The translations under genes and the position numbers were made by a program. A stretch of 64,000 bases of DNA, taken from NCBI GenBank assembly GCA_963736235.1, contig CAVTOR010000004.1, forward strand, positions 75,126 through 139,125, written 5' to 3'. The DNA comes from CAVORB01 sp963736235. GTDB lineage: Bacteria; Pseudomonadota; Gammaproteobacteria; Chromatiales; Chromatiaceae. This document shows positions 9,025 to 17,971 of the stretch, in pieces. Numbering within the stretch: the stretch's first letter is position 1; each line of letters begins with the position of its first letter. The notes beneath the pieces are model-generated. The model was not told the DNA's origin and made no database searches. It saw only the letters and a program-made list of their open reading frames with translations.

Positions 9025-9470
9025 GCTGATCCGGGCAAGTCGTACTTGATCGGCGGTCGCCCCGGCACACGGATGTGTCGCCGTGGGGCCCATCGGCGAC
9101 GGCTGGGCGACTAGCGCGGGATGACTCGGGTCAGTCCTCGCAAGAGTAGACCACCAGTATCGGCACCCCTCTCCATCCGCCGTAAGCCGTCACGTTTGGT
9201 CACTTTTCGCTGCATTGGATAACCCTGGCGTAGGGGTCAATCTCCTTGGTGCGTTATTGGCGAATGAAGCTGACTGACGGGCGCTCGCCGAGTCCCTCGG
9301 CATGCGGGAACAGGCTTGTGCAGGGGCACCGGTTGTTCATGCCGCGGTCCGGCGAGACCTTGCGGACCTACGGAGTCAGATTCCAAGACTGACGTCACCT
9401 GACGGAGCCGGATGCACATCTGAGGGACTGGTCCGGCGGACGCGCCTTGCGTCGTCCGCCCATTCACGAG
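9025..9470. other. Intergenic region without a recognised gene
   Basis: 446 bases between the convergent prk and methyltransferase genes. No convincing ORF, tRNA or strong terminator was seen. The minus strand at about 9132-9160 could encode a C-terminus ending YSCED, like the DUF3775 protein at 16464-16856, but only some 20 codons are open. Confidence 0.4.
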
Positions 9471-10415
9471 TCACTTTCTCCCAAACAACAGGATCTGCTC
9501 ACCGCCGAGATAGCCCAGCTCCCGCGACCAGTAGAGAAGCGCCTGCGCCGAAGCGAACCCCGCGTCGCGAAGCTTCTCCATCAGGTCCCAGCCGAAGTGG
9601 TAGAAGCAGAGGCAGCCGTCGGTGGTGAGGGGGTCGCCGTGGTACTCGGCCGGGAGCAGGTGTTCGATCTCGCCGTTCTCCGCCACCCTCGCTCGCGTAA
9701 GGGTCTCCCTGGCGTTGACGAGGAAGGGGACGCTGAACAGGAGGTTGCCCCCCGGTTTCAGGCACCGCTGGCACTCGCTCAGCGCTTTCTCGACGTTGGG
9801 GATGTGCTCCAGGACGTCGAACGAAAGGATGTGGTCGAAGTGGTCGTCGGGAAAGGATAGGCGGGTCAGACTCTCATTGCGGATTCCGTTCGCGTCCTTT
9901 GCCCCGGGCGGGACCTTGTCCGCCAGGTACTCGCTGCCGGTCACGTTTGGATAGTGCTTGAGGAGCCAGCGGTATATCGGGGTGGTTTGCTCGGTGATGT
10001 AGATCGTGTCGTTTTTCTTCGGCGAACAGGACCGATCGAACAGATGCAGCGAGGCTCTGAGGCGATTGTTGAGTCCACAGCCGTCGCAAATCAGGCGTTC
10101 GCGCCAGTTGGGGATGCGCAAACCATCGATCTCGGAGGCGTAGGTGTAATCGACCAAAAACTTCGACGGTTTCCGGCAGACGTAACAGTGGCCGGGGATG
10201 CGGAATGCCTGCTCATCGGAAAGCAATTCGTGCTCGATGTCTTGGCGCCGCTTTTGCTCCGCGACTGTGCCCTCTCGATGCCGCGCAAAATCACCGTAGG
10301 TGGCGATCTCGGTTACCTCCATGCCGGTGGCGCGCGCATCTCTTGGGCGTTTCCAGATGGATCGCAGCTTATCGGCGGCAGTTTGGAGTCGTCGATGCAA
10401 AGAATTCGCCATCAT
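9471..10415 (-). CDS. Class I SAM-dependent methyltransferase with N-terminal zinc-ribbon-like cysteines
   Basis: 314 residues. The N-terminal half has two cysteine pairs, CYVC and CDGC, about 33 residues apart, suggesting a bound zinc. The C-terminal half is a Methyltransf_11-type Rossmann domain with the acidic strand FDHILSFDVLEHIPN and the post-motif LKPGGNLLFSVPF. The gene is divergent from the GT2-GT4 glycosyltransferase across a 302-bp gap. Related proteins are often found in surface-polysaccharide loci, so a glycan substrate is plausible but not shown. The substrate cannot be named from sequence. Two start codons, ATG at 10415 and 10412, are adjacent. Confidence 0.8.
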   Translation of the reverse strand: MMANSLHRRLQTAADKLRSIWKRPRDARATGMEVTEIATYGDFARHREGTVAEQKRRQDIEHELLSDEQAFRIPGHCYVCRKPSKFLVDYTYASEIDGLRIPNWRERLICDGCGLNNRLRASLHLFDRSCSPKKNDTIYITEQTTPIYRWLLKHYPNVTGSEYLADKVPPGAKDANGIRNESLTRLSFPDDHFDHILSFDVLEHIPNVEKALSECQRCLKPGGNLLFSVPFLVNARETLTRARVAENGEIEHLLPAEYHGDPLTTDGCLCFYHFGWDLMEKLRDAGFASAQALLYWSRELGYLGGEQILLFGRK

Positions 10416-10717
10416 ATAGGCTTGCCGATCGCCAAAGTCCCGGCGGCCATAGCTCCCGGAAACCTCTGCTCAGAGCCGCGGTGGCGCGGTGGGACCAAGC
10501 GCTTGGTTGGTCTGCGTGGCAGTATTTCCCCTCGCCTTGTAGCGCCGCGTTCCGGGCGATGCGCGCGCAACCGTGACAGAATACACGAAAACGCCGCCCC
10601 CATCGGATGCGCGCTGCCGTGCCGCCTGAGCCTTGGGTGGTCCCGATTATCAGCTCGACAAGAGAAGGGGGCGGGACGCGCAACGGTGATCGACGGCGCG
10701 TTTAGCCGGCAACTGAA
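10416..10717. other. Divergent intergenic region between methyltransferase and glycosyltransferase
   Basis: About 300 bases between divergent genes. It should contain promoters for both, but no clear consensus pair, repeat or RNA gene was recognised. Confidence 0.3.
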
Positions 10718-13426
10718 ATGGCCAAGCAGAGAACGAAACAGAGCCGATCCGCCCTAGGCTCGAATGCTTCGGAACAGCAAATGGATGATCGAAATCGAAA
10801 CCGCGGCAACCCGTTACGCCTGGCCTGGTGGGCGCTGCGCCGGAACCCAACCCGGGTGATCGCGACCATTCGGCAGGCGGCCCGGGACCGTCGCTTCATT
10901 CGAGAATGCGGCTTATTCGACGAGGCCTGGTACCTTCGCCGCTATCGGGATGTCGCCAATGCGGGACTGGACCCACTGGACCACTATATCGCGTTCAGCG
11001 TGTCCCAAAGCAGGGATCCGAATGCCTTCTTCGACACCTCCTGGTACCTCAACCAGTATCCCGAGCTGAGGACCAGCGGCGTGAATCCTCTGGTGCATTT
11101 CCTGACGGTGGGTGCCGCGGAGGGCAGCGTACCTAGCCCACTGTTGGTTGCCCCTCCAGCCCGGATCGGATCGGCGGCCGCCGCCGATTCGACCGTTGAC
11201 GGACTGCGCGCGACGCTCGGACAGGGCCGGGAATCGGGAGCAGAGGCATCCGCACAGCCGAATGCCAACGGTAGCCTGCCCTGGCCGATACCTCGCGAGC
11301 CGACGGCTCTATGGGGAACGCCTGGCTGGACCTATCTCGCGCAGGAGTTCGGCATTCCCGTAGCTGGCCAGGTGGTTAGTCTGCTTGCCGAGCTGCGCCT
11401 GACCGCATTTGACGATGACGCGACAGGAGAACCGGAAGAGTGGGAGCTGGCACGCTGGTCCCATGAGATCAGCCGCCTGGCAGACCAAGCCGAGGACGCC
11501 CCACTGGTATCCATTGTCCTGCCGGTCCATAACCAACTCCGTTACAGCCTCGCTTGCCTCGCATCCTTGCTCTACTGGCCCACCCGTGCGAGCTTCGAGG
11601 TCATCGTCGCGAACGATGCCTCGACGGATGCCACCGCAAAGCTTCTGGCCGAGTTGCCATACCCCGTCCGACTGGTGAATCGGCAGCGGAATCTGGGTTT
11701 TCTCAGGAACTGCAACCGCGCCGCTGAAACCGCCCGGGGGAAATACATCCTGTTCCTCAACAACGATACCTTCGTGCTGCCGAATTGGCTCGACGAACTC
11801 GTCGACACCCTGGAGCGCGAGCCAAGGGCGGGATTGGTGGGCTCCAAGCTGCTGTACGCCGATGCAGAGCTCCAGGAGGCGGGGGGGCTGATCTGGGAGG
11901 ACGCGAGCGGGGCCAACATCGGCCGTGGCCCGGAGACTCGAGCACCTTGGTTCAATTTCTCCCGCGAGGTCGATTACTGCTCGGGGGCGTCGATCCTGCT
12001 GCCGCGATCCCTCTGGTGGGAGCTTGGAGGGTTCGACGAACGCTACGCCCCGGCCTACTACGAGGACACGGACCTCGCGTTTCGGGTGCGGGAGGCCGGT
12101 TACCGCGTTCTGTATCAGCCCCTCTCCCAATTGATTCATTTCGAGGGGAAGTCGCATGGAACCGATGTGGCCTCCGGCGTCAAGCGCCATCAGGAGATCA
12201 ATCGCCAGGTCTTCCTGGAACGTTGGGGGGAGCGCCTGCGGGATCATAGACGCCCAACCCCATCGGACCCTTATTGCTACGGCCGATACGCGCGGGACCG
12301 GGTGTTGTTCGTCGATGCCTGTACGCCGACACCCGACCAGGATTCGGGTTCCGTCGACGCGTTCAATATCCTGCGGATGCTCAAGCGTCTGGGGTTCCAT
12401 GTCACCTTCTGCTCGACCACCGACCTCGGCTATCAGGGCCGCTACACGCGAGACCTGCAACGCGTCGGAATCGAGTGCCTGTACTTTCCCTACGTCTTGG
12501 AGCTGACGGATTGGCTCGCACAGTATGGCGGGGGGCTGTCTCTGGTCATCCTCACCCGCATGACCGTGGCGGCCGAGTATCACGACGCGATCCGCGAACA
12601 CTGCCCGAAGGCAAAGATCCTGTTCAATACAGTGGATCTCCATTTCTTGCGCCTGCAACGGGAAGCAGCGCTCACGGGCGACCAGAGCACATTGGAACAG
12701 GCGGAGCAGGCCCGCGAGATGGAGCTCGACCTTATCCGACGCTCCGATGCGACCCTGGTGGTTGGAGAACAGGAAAAGCGGCTGCTGCAGGATCTGGTTC
12801 CGAGGTCTGCTGTCTATTGGCTTCCGCTACCGCGCGAGATCCCGCCGCGATCCGTCGCCAGCGCCGCGAGCAGGGACGTCGTCTTCATCGGCGGCTTTCA
12901 ACACCCTCCAAACGTCGATGCGATCGAGTATTTCGCCAGTGAAATCTGGCCCCTGGTGCACAGCCAGGCCCCTGACAGCCGTTTCCTCATCGTCGGGTCG
13001 AGGATGCCCGATGACATCTCCCGGTTCGACGGACAGGACGGCATTCGGGTGCTTGGCTTCGTGCCGGACCTGGAGCCGGTGTTCGCGCGGACGCGCCTGT
13101 CCGTTGCACCGCTGCGCTTCGGCGCAGGCCAGAAGGGCAAGGTTGTGACCAGTCTGTCCTTTGGCGTGCCCGTGGTTGCCACATCGGTCGCTGCTGAGGG
13201 AATGACCCTGACCGACGGCGAGCAGGTGCTGATCGCAGATACGCCCGCCGCGTTTGCAGACGCGGTGCTGAGGCTCTTGACCCGGGACGACCTCTGGTCG
13301 CATCTCTCCGAGAGCGGTCGCGTGCTGGTGAGTGAGATCTTCGGGTTCGAGAACGTAGCCCGCGGTCTGCGTCAGATCCTTGCCGATCTCGGTGTCCAGC
13401 GCTGCGAGGGAATCAGCCATGATTGA
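10718..13426 (+). CDS. Bifunctional GT2-GT4 glycosyltransferase fusion
   Basis: 902 residues in three parts. Residues about 60-145 hold two copies of a motif of the type FD-x-WYL-x-YPE...G-x-NPL-x-HFL, known from large surface-glycan glycosyltransferases. Residues about 260-520 form a GT2 domain, beginning SIVLPVHNQLRYS, with the nucleotide-sugar motif FLNNDTF and the acceptor motif YYEDTDLAFR. From about 527 a GT-B fold GT4 domain runs to the C-terminus, with APLRFGAGQKGKV and GVPVVAT. The protein probably adds two different sugars to a cell-surface polysaccharide. The start could instead be the ATG at 10781. A sulfotransferase gene overlaps its 3' end by 8 bp, suggesting joint expression and a sulfated product. 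Confidence 0.88.
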   Translation: MAKQRTKQSRSALGSNASEQQMDDRNRNRGNPLRLAWWALRRNPTRVIATIRQAARDRRFIRECGLFDEAWYLRRYRDVANAGLDPLDHYIAFSVSQSRDPNAFFDTSWYLNQYPELRTSGVNPLVHFLTVGAAEGSVPSPLLVAPPARIGSAAAADSTVDGLRATLGQGRESGAEASAQPNANGSLPWPIPREPTALWGTPGWTYLAQEFGIPVAGQVVSLLAELRLTAFDDDATGEPEEWELARWSHEISRLADQAEDAPLVSIVLPVHNQLRYSLACLASLLYWPTRASFEVIVANDASTDATAKLLAELPYPVRLVNRQRNLGFLRNCNRAAETARGKYILFLNNDTFVLPNWLDELVDTLEREPRAGLVGSKLLYADAELQEAGGLIWEDASGANIGRGPETRAPWFNFSREVDYCSGASILLPRSLWWELGGFDERYAPAYYEDTDLAFRVREAGYRVLYQPLSQLIHFEGKSHGTDVASGVKRHQEINRQVFLERWGERLRDHRRPTPSDPYCYGRYARDRVLFVDACTPTPDQDSGSVDAFNILRMLKRLGFHVTFCSTTDLGYQGRYTRDLQRVGIECLYFPYVLELTDWLAQYGGGLSLVILTRMTVAAEYHDAIREHCPKAKILFNTVDLHFLRLQREAALTGDQSTLEQAEQAREMELDLIRRSDATLVVGEQEKRLLQDLVPRSAVYWLPLPREIPPRSVASAASRDVVFIGGFQHPPNVDAIEYFASEIWPLVHSQAPDSRFLIVGSRMPDDISRFDGQDGIRVLGFVPDLEPVFARTRLSVAPLRFGAGQKGKVVTSLSFGVPVVATSVAAEGMTLTDGEQVLIADTPAAFADAVLRLLTRDDLWSHLSESGRVLVSEIFGFENVARGLRQILADLGVQRCEGISHD

Positions 13427-14241
13427 CCCCGAAACGAAGATCGTTCATCACCATGCCTTCAAGTGCGGCGGATCCACCCTGATGTGGATTCTCGAGCACA
13501 ACTATCCCGGTCGCGTGCTCTATGTCAGAGGGTGTGCGGCCTGGCGGGCGCATCAGCTGCGATCGGATTCGTCCCCATCATGGGGGCAAAGGCTATTCGG
13601 CCGTGTCATCCCACGAGCTCGCCTTTCCCGGACCGGGAGAGCAAATCGGCCTGATTCATTTTTCCCTGCTGCGGGATCCGCTCGACCGTTTGCTCTCCGC
13701 ATACCGGTACCAAAAGCGTACCAACGACATTCGCGCCGACATGGGGATAGAGGAGTTCATCGAGACGAATTTCCAGGCCGACAACTTCCAGGCCAGGCAC
13801 GCGTCGATGCCGAACCCATCAACCGGGGTGCCAGGGTGGGCGCCGGACGAAAGGATCTTCGACAGGATCGAGTCGGGCGAGATCCTGTTTGGTCTGGTGG
13901 AGTATTTCGATCAGTCGATGCTGTTGCTGGAAGCTGTCGCCAGGGACCACGGCTTCAAGTTCGACGGTGCCTACCCGTCGAGAATTAACGCCTCGGCTGA
14001 CGGCGTCGACTCGGATTCGCTTCTCGGGGCAGATCTCAGGGCGTTCGTTGCGGAGAAGAATGCCCGAGAATACAGGCTCTACGAGACCGTCAAGCAACGC
14101 ATGCTGCCGATCTTTTCCGCCCGTTGCGGAGACAAGGACCTGCAGGAATTCGCTTCGCGCTGTGCGCGCTTGCGGGATGATGGCGTGACACGCGAGGTGC
14201 TTGTGCCCACCGAGAGAGATTGGCTTTACATCGACGCTTGA
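13419..14241 (+). pseudogene. Sulfotransferase family 2 protein, one frame change
   Basis: PAPS-dependent sulfotransferase-like gene overlapping the upstream glycosyltransferase. The N-terminus, starting MIDPETKIV, has a 5'-PSB loop KCGGSTL and reads in frame to about 13525. The rest (from SEGVRPGGRIS at 13522 on) is in another frame. It contains the 3'-phosphate motif LLRDPLDRLLSAYRY and runs to the TGA at 14241. Joining the two gives about 273 residues, normal for the family. One missing or extra base near 13520-13530 explains it. This could be a sequencing indel, since both halves are otherwise well preserved. The likely role is sulfation of the glycan made by the neighbouring GT2-GT4 enzyme. 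Confidence 0.75.
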
Positions 14242-14287
14242 CGGATCGGTGCGGCTCATCCTTGTGCCGCTGACCAGCGAACGCCCC

Positions 14288-14875
14288 TTATTCTATCAGC
14301 GCGATCTGCGAGACGCCGTGCCCGATCGGAAGCTTGCAACGGACCGCCATGGCCCACCCATTCTTGTTGCCGACGACCGCCGTCGCGATGTCGTCATAGT
14401 CGACGGTTGTGCTGCCATTCCAGCCGGAGCCTGAACGCGTAACGGACAGCGCCTGCTCATAGACGCGGCGTGTCCCTGACACGAATCCGGGTTGATCCAG
14501 GTTCTCTTCATCGTTTACCGAGAAGATGCAGGTCGGTATGTCGCCGGACGCACCCGACATCACGCCACCCCGCGCATTGATGTCAAAGCTATCGCCGGAG
14601 CTGTACTCGTCATTGTCGAAGGTGACGGGACAGATTACCCAGGTGTCGACGCCGGACGTCGGATTCATGATGAAGTACTCGTGCCAGCGCATCGGGAATG
14701 CCTGGTCGAGGAATGGGGCCTGGCAGGACGCCGGATGGACGTTGACGTCATCCGCCGTCGCCGCGCCGCCGCACAAGGTCATCGCAAGACCCACGGCGGC
14801 CAGGGCCGGGGCGAGCTTGCCCGACATCGAGAACCGTTGCGGCCGCAGGACCGATTTCTGCTCTGATGAATTCAT
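14288..14875 (-). CDS. Secreted protein of unknown function
   Basis: 195 residues with a Sec signal peptide (APALAAVGLAMTLCGGAATA) after a short N-terminal extension; the ATG at 14827 would remove the extension. The mature part has four or five cysteines, and segments such as HPASCQAPFLDQAFPMRW and WVICPVTFDND that look like a small secreted-protein family seen in environmental gammaproteobacteria. No catalytic motif was recognised. It is convergent with the sulfotransferase gene, 46 bp apart. A function cannot be given. Confidence 0.7.
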   Translation of the reverse strand: MNSSEQKSVLRPQRFSMSGKLAPALAAVGLAMTLCGGAATADDVNVHPASCQAPFLDQAFPMRWHEYFIMNPTSGVDTWVICPVTFDNDEYSSGDSFDINARGGVMSGASGDIPTCIFSVNDEENLDQPGFVSGTRRVYEQALSVTRSGSGWNGSTTVDYDDIATAVVGNKNGWAMAVRCKLPIGHGVSQIALIE

Positions 14876-15078
14876 GACCTCTCTCCAAGAACGTTAGCCA
14901 GCTAAAAACGAATGCCGGAGCCGGAATAGGCCCGCGACGTTTGTGCCGTCCATTGGCAAAGGCCTGTGCCGAATGACTCGACACAGGGTTGAGCTCCAAG
15001 TACGCGCGAACGTGGTTCGACGGGACGCTGGGACTACGCAACGCAGGACCTCCATGGATACCTCCCGTTCCGACCGTC

Positions 15079-15801
15079 TCATGGTGTGCGGTCAAAAAAG
15101 AGCGACAGCCTTGGCGCGCCGCCGTCGAGCTCCCAACTGCTCTCCAGGCGGCCGACGTTGTTCGCGCCCTGGGTCGCCAATGCGGCCAGCTCCGATCGGC
15201 CGAGCATCAACAAGCGCTCGCGCTGGTCCGCGGTCAGATCATCCAGGCTCGGCAAATACCAGGTGACGCGACAGGTGCTTTCCTTGCACTCCGTGTCGAC
15301 CTTTCCGCCGTACCCCTGGATGTAGTCGCTCGCACCGGAGGCGTAGTTGATGCCTTCCTCGGATCGCTTACCCCAATCGCTGACCTTGCCCTCAGACTGG
15401 AATCGCGTTGCCAGGACGGGAGTGGGCGGGGGAAGGTCTGCATCCTCTTTACTGCTTGAGGCATCCTCCTGGCCGGACGGACTGGGTTCGCCTCCACTCC
15501 ACTGGTTCTGCTGGCCTTGCCAGAGCAGTGCGACATCCTCTTCCACGACCAGCAGGCGTTCGGCGAAGTCGCCTATCCCCTTTGATTGCTCGGCCGCGGG
15601 GCCACCGTCCGCTGTTTGGCTGGACCGACTGGTTTGAATCTGCTCGATTTGTCGCTTCAAGGCCGCGACATCTTCCGCGATCGCGCCGATCTCCTGTCTC
15701 CACTCCTGCTGGCCTTGGAAGGTGAGCATCGCGAGCAGCAGATACGCCCCCACCAGAACAATGAGACCGGCGATCCGTAGCCTGATGTCGACTTGCTGCA
15801 T
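15079..15801 (-). CDS. Membrane-anchored coiled-coil protein of unknown function
   Basis: 240 residues when started at MQQVDIRLRI. One transmembrane helix (about residues 8-27, LRIAGLIVLVGAYLLLAML) is followed by a predicted coiled coil (about 30-60), a low-complexity Ser/Gly/Glu linker and a compact C-terminal domain with one cysteine pair (ECKESTCRVTW). The layout suggests a periplasmic protein tethered to the inner membrane. There is no obvious ribosome-binding site at the chosen start; a longer TTG start is possible. No family was recognised and the neighbours give no functional clue. Confidence 0.65.
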   Translation of the reverse strand: MQQVDIRLRIAGLIVLVGAYLLLAMLTFQGQQEWRQEIGAIAEDVAALKRQIEQIQTSRSSQTADGGPAAEQSKGIGDFAERLLVVEEDVALLWQGQQNQWSGGEPSPSGQEDASSSKEDADLPPPTPVLATRFQSEGKVSDWGKRSEEGINYASGASDYIQGYGGKVDTECKESTCRVTWYLPSLDDLTADQRERLLMLGRSELAALATQGANNVGRLESSWELDGGAPRLSLFFDRTP

Positions 15802-16463
15802 GTAGTGGGGTCCCGAACAACTGGATCGAGGTAGTTGTGAATAGCCTAGCAGGCGAGTGAAATGTGGCAACCCTTGATGTCTAGCGAGAAAGCAGACAAA
15901 CCGCCATCCTGCTATCCCGCGACGCTGTAGCTAGCGGCTGTTTAGCCGCCACTCAGGTGGTGAGATATCGGGCGCCTGGGTAATTTCCGGGGATTCAAGG
16001 GATAGCTTATACTTTGGCGGCTGCCTAGCGGCAGAGTTGGTGTATCCGCCGCAGGATCCGCGTGCCATCGTTCGTCGACGGGAGCGCGCTAGGGAAACGC
16101 CGATCAATTCAGCGCTTCCCGCGGCATACGGACGTGACGCCATTTTCAAGCGCGTAAGCGGTTGAAAATGTTGCCATCCAAGAACCGCGCTTCTTGGGTG
16201 GCGTGCTGATTTTGGTCAGGATGGCCAATAATCAGCGTCACTAGAGACCGAACAGGACGCCGCCAACCGCTTCCCCTGGAAGGGCCTGAGCCGCGCGCTC
16301 TGAACCCGTCGACGTGAAGACCTCCCGCGGCGGCCCGACGCTGGTGGAGGTCGGTCCAGTGCCAATGTGCCGAGCGGGGACCGCGGGCTAGAGGATCTGC
16401 TGCCGGGGTGATTGGCAACCGCTCTGTGGCCGCGCACCATCCTCAGTAATCCGGAGCGATCGC
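15802..16463. other. Long intergenic region containing an interspersed repeat
   Basis: About 660 bases without a convincing gene. Its main content is the hairpin-rich repeat at 16095-16239. The rest shows no RNA gene or coding bias that could be supported. Confidence 0.4.
16095..16239. repeat. Interspersed hairpin-rich repeat, copy 1 (with internal extra hairpins)
   Basis: About 145 bp. The left part (CGATCAATTCAGCGCTTCCC, then GCGGCATACGGACGTG) and the right part (a palindrome GCTGATT..TGG and CCA..AATCAGC at 16205-16237) both recur, in reverse orientation, at 41411-41493. Between them copy 1 holds about 60 extra bases with two more hairpins: ATTTTCAA/TTGAAAAT at 16142-16169 and CCAAGAA/TTCTTGG at 16177-16198. 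No ORF is present. It looks like a non-coding miniature element or REP-type unit. Confidence 0.75.
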
Positions 16464-16856
16464 TCAATCCTCGCAAGAGTAGCCGTGGGCAACGAGGCCT
16501 TCCTCGAGGTCGTCGCTGACCATGGGGTGCGCAAGCAGATAGGCGGCGGTGTTGTGCTGATCCTGGTACTGATCCAGGGCGTCGGCGACTGCCGTATCCC
16601 ATTCCTCCAGGCTGTAGTCGCCGCGCCCAAGCCACATGAGCGCCATCAGCTCAGCCTGCTGTTCAGGCGCGAGGTCTTCCACACAAGCCCTGATCTCTTG
16701 TAGGCTCATGTCGTCGATGTGATCGGCGAGCACCTGCAGGGCCCAGTCGTCGCTTGGGCTCGAGGGAGTCTCGGGGATGACCACTTGCTCCTTGGCCTGG
16801 AACTCGCGGGCCTTGGCGATGATGAAGCAGAGCGTGTCGAGGCGGACGTTGAGCAT
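16464..16856 (-). CDS. DUF3775 domain-containing protein
   Basis: 130-residue acidic, soluble protein starting MLNVRLDTLCFIIAKAREFQ. It matches the DUF3775 pattern: an N-terminal helix with CFIIAKAREF, a central ALMWLGRGDY segment, and a C-terminus ending VAHGYSCED. The family is widespread in proteobacteria and has no established function. It is transcribed alone, divergently from the M48 peptidase gene. Family assignment is from remembered sequence features; no role is proposed. Confidence 0.8.
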   Translation of the reverse strand: MLNVRLDTLCFIIAKAREFQAKEQVVIPETPSSPSDDWALQVLADHIDDMSLQEIRACVEDLAPEQQAELMALMWLGRGDYSLEEWDTAVADALDQYQDQHNTAAYLLAHPMVSDDLEEGLVAHGYSCED

Positions 16857-17130
16857 GGCCTGTGGTGAACTCCTGTCGTGTACGGCTCTGTCTTGAGTCT
16901 ACTACGGGGCCGACCGCAGCATTTGCAAACGAGCCGACATTCCGGGCTGCTTCCGCCGCGGAATCTGACCTCGGTCAAGCGGTCAGAGGCTTGGTGCAGT
17001 TCAGCTAGGCGAAAACGCGGTCGCGGCGGGTGGGTTGCACCACCGCCCAGCTGGCAAGTGATCGCGTCCGGCGACCCACGAGCTCGAGCCGCGGCAGCCT
17101 TGGGGTTTCAACAGTCACGAGGTAGGGAAG

Positions 17131-17931
17131 ATGTTCGCATCCAGGACTTGCTATGTCGCCGCGGCGGCGCTCCTCACCGCGCTGCTGCTCGCCTGTACCT
17201 CGGCGCCGGAGACGGGGCGTTCCCAACTGTTGCTGATCAGCCCCGCTGACGAGGCGCAGATGGGTCTGCAGGCCTTTCAGCAGATCAAGCAGAAGACCCC
17301 CGTCTCCCGCAAACGCTCAGAGTCCCAGCAGCTCCAGGAGGTCGGCCGCAGAATCGCGGCGGTAGCGCCGCTGCCGAACGCGACTTGGGAGTTCGTGCTG
17401 TTTGAAGACCCTGACAACCCGAACGCGTTCGCGCTACCGGGGGGCAAGGTGGGGGTGTACAGCGGCCTGCTACCAGTGACGCAGAACGAGGCCGGGCTGG
17501 CTACCGTGATCGGCCATGAGGTCGCACACGCCACCGCGCGTCACGGTGCCGAGCGTGTTTCCCAGTCCCTGTTGATCCAGATCGGGGGGACGGCCTTGTC
17601 TGCGGCGATGGGGTCGAGCGCTTCGGCGACGAGGGATCTCGCCATGCAGGCATATGGGCTCGGGACAGCCATCGGGGTCGCGCTCCCGTACTCGCGAACC
17701 CAGGAGCTTGAGGCCGACCATCTCGGGCTGCTCTACATGGCGCGAGCCGGCTACGATCCCCGGGAGGCGGTGGCCTTCTGGAAGCGCTTCCAGGCTTACG
17801 GCAACAAGAGCGGTGGCAAGCCGCCGGAGTTTCTCAGCACCCACCCGCTGGACGGCCGCCGCATCGAAGCGATCGAGCGCCAGCTGCCGAAGGCGATGGC
17901 CGAGTACCAACGCGCCGGAGGGGGGCGGTAG
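17131..17931 (+). CDS. M48 family zinc metallopeptidase, lipoprotein
   Basis: 266 residues. The signal peptide ends in a lipobox (LLACTS, Cys about residue 22), so the enzyme is probably anchored in the outer membrane facing the periplasm. The zinc motif HEVAH is at residues 129-133 and the third ligand lies in the EADHLGLLYMARAGYD segment. These features match the LoiP/YcaL/BepA-like group of periplasmic proteases that degrade misfolded outer-membrane proteins. There is no TPR extension, so it resembles the short LoiP-like members more than BepA. A lipocalin-like gene follows 40 bp downstream on the same strand, possibly co-transcribed. Confidence 0.92.
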   Translation: MFASRTCYVAAAALLTALLLACTSAPETGRSQLLLISPADEAQMGLQAFQQIKQKTPVSRKRSESQQLQEVGRRIAAVAPLPNATWEFVLFEDPDNPNAFALPGGKVGVYSGLLPVTQNEAGLATVIGHEVAHATARHGAERVSQSLLIQIGGTALSAAMGSSASATRDLAMQAYGLGTAIGVALPYSRTQELEADHLGLLYMARAGYDPREAVAFWKRFQAYGNKSGGKPPEFLSTHPLDGRRIEAIERQLPKAMAEYQRAGGGR

Positions 17932-17971
17932 CCAGAATGACGCCCTCGTCCGTTCGACGGCGGTTTAAGGC

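Noticed and set aside
9125..9205. Possible tiny ORF on the minus strand ending YSCED, like the DUF3775 protein
   Set aside because: Only about 20 codons and no start or upstream domain; perhaps a chance match or a remnant, noted in the intergenic entry only.
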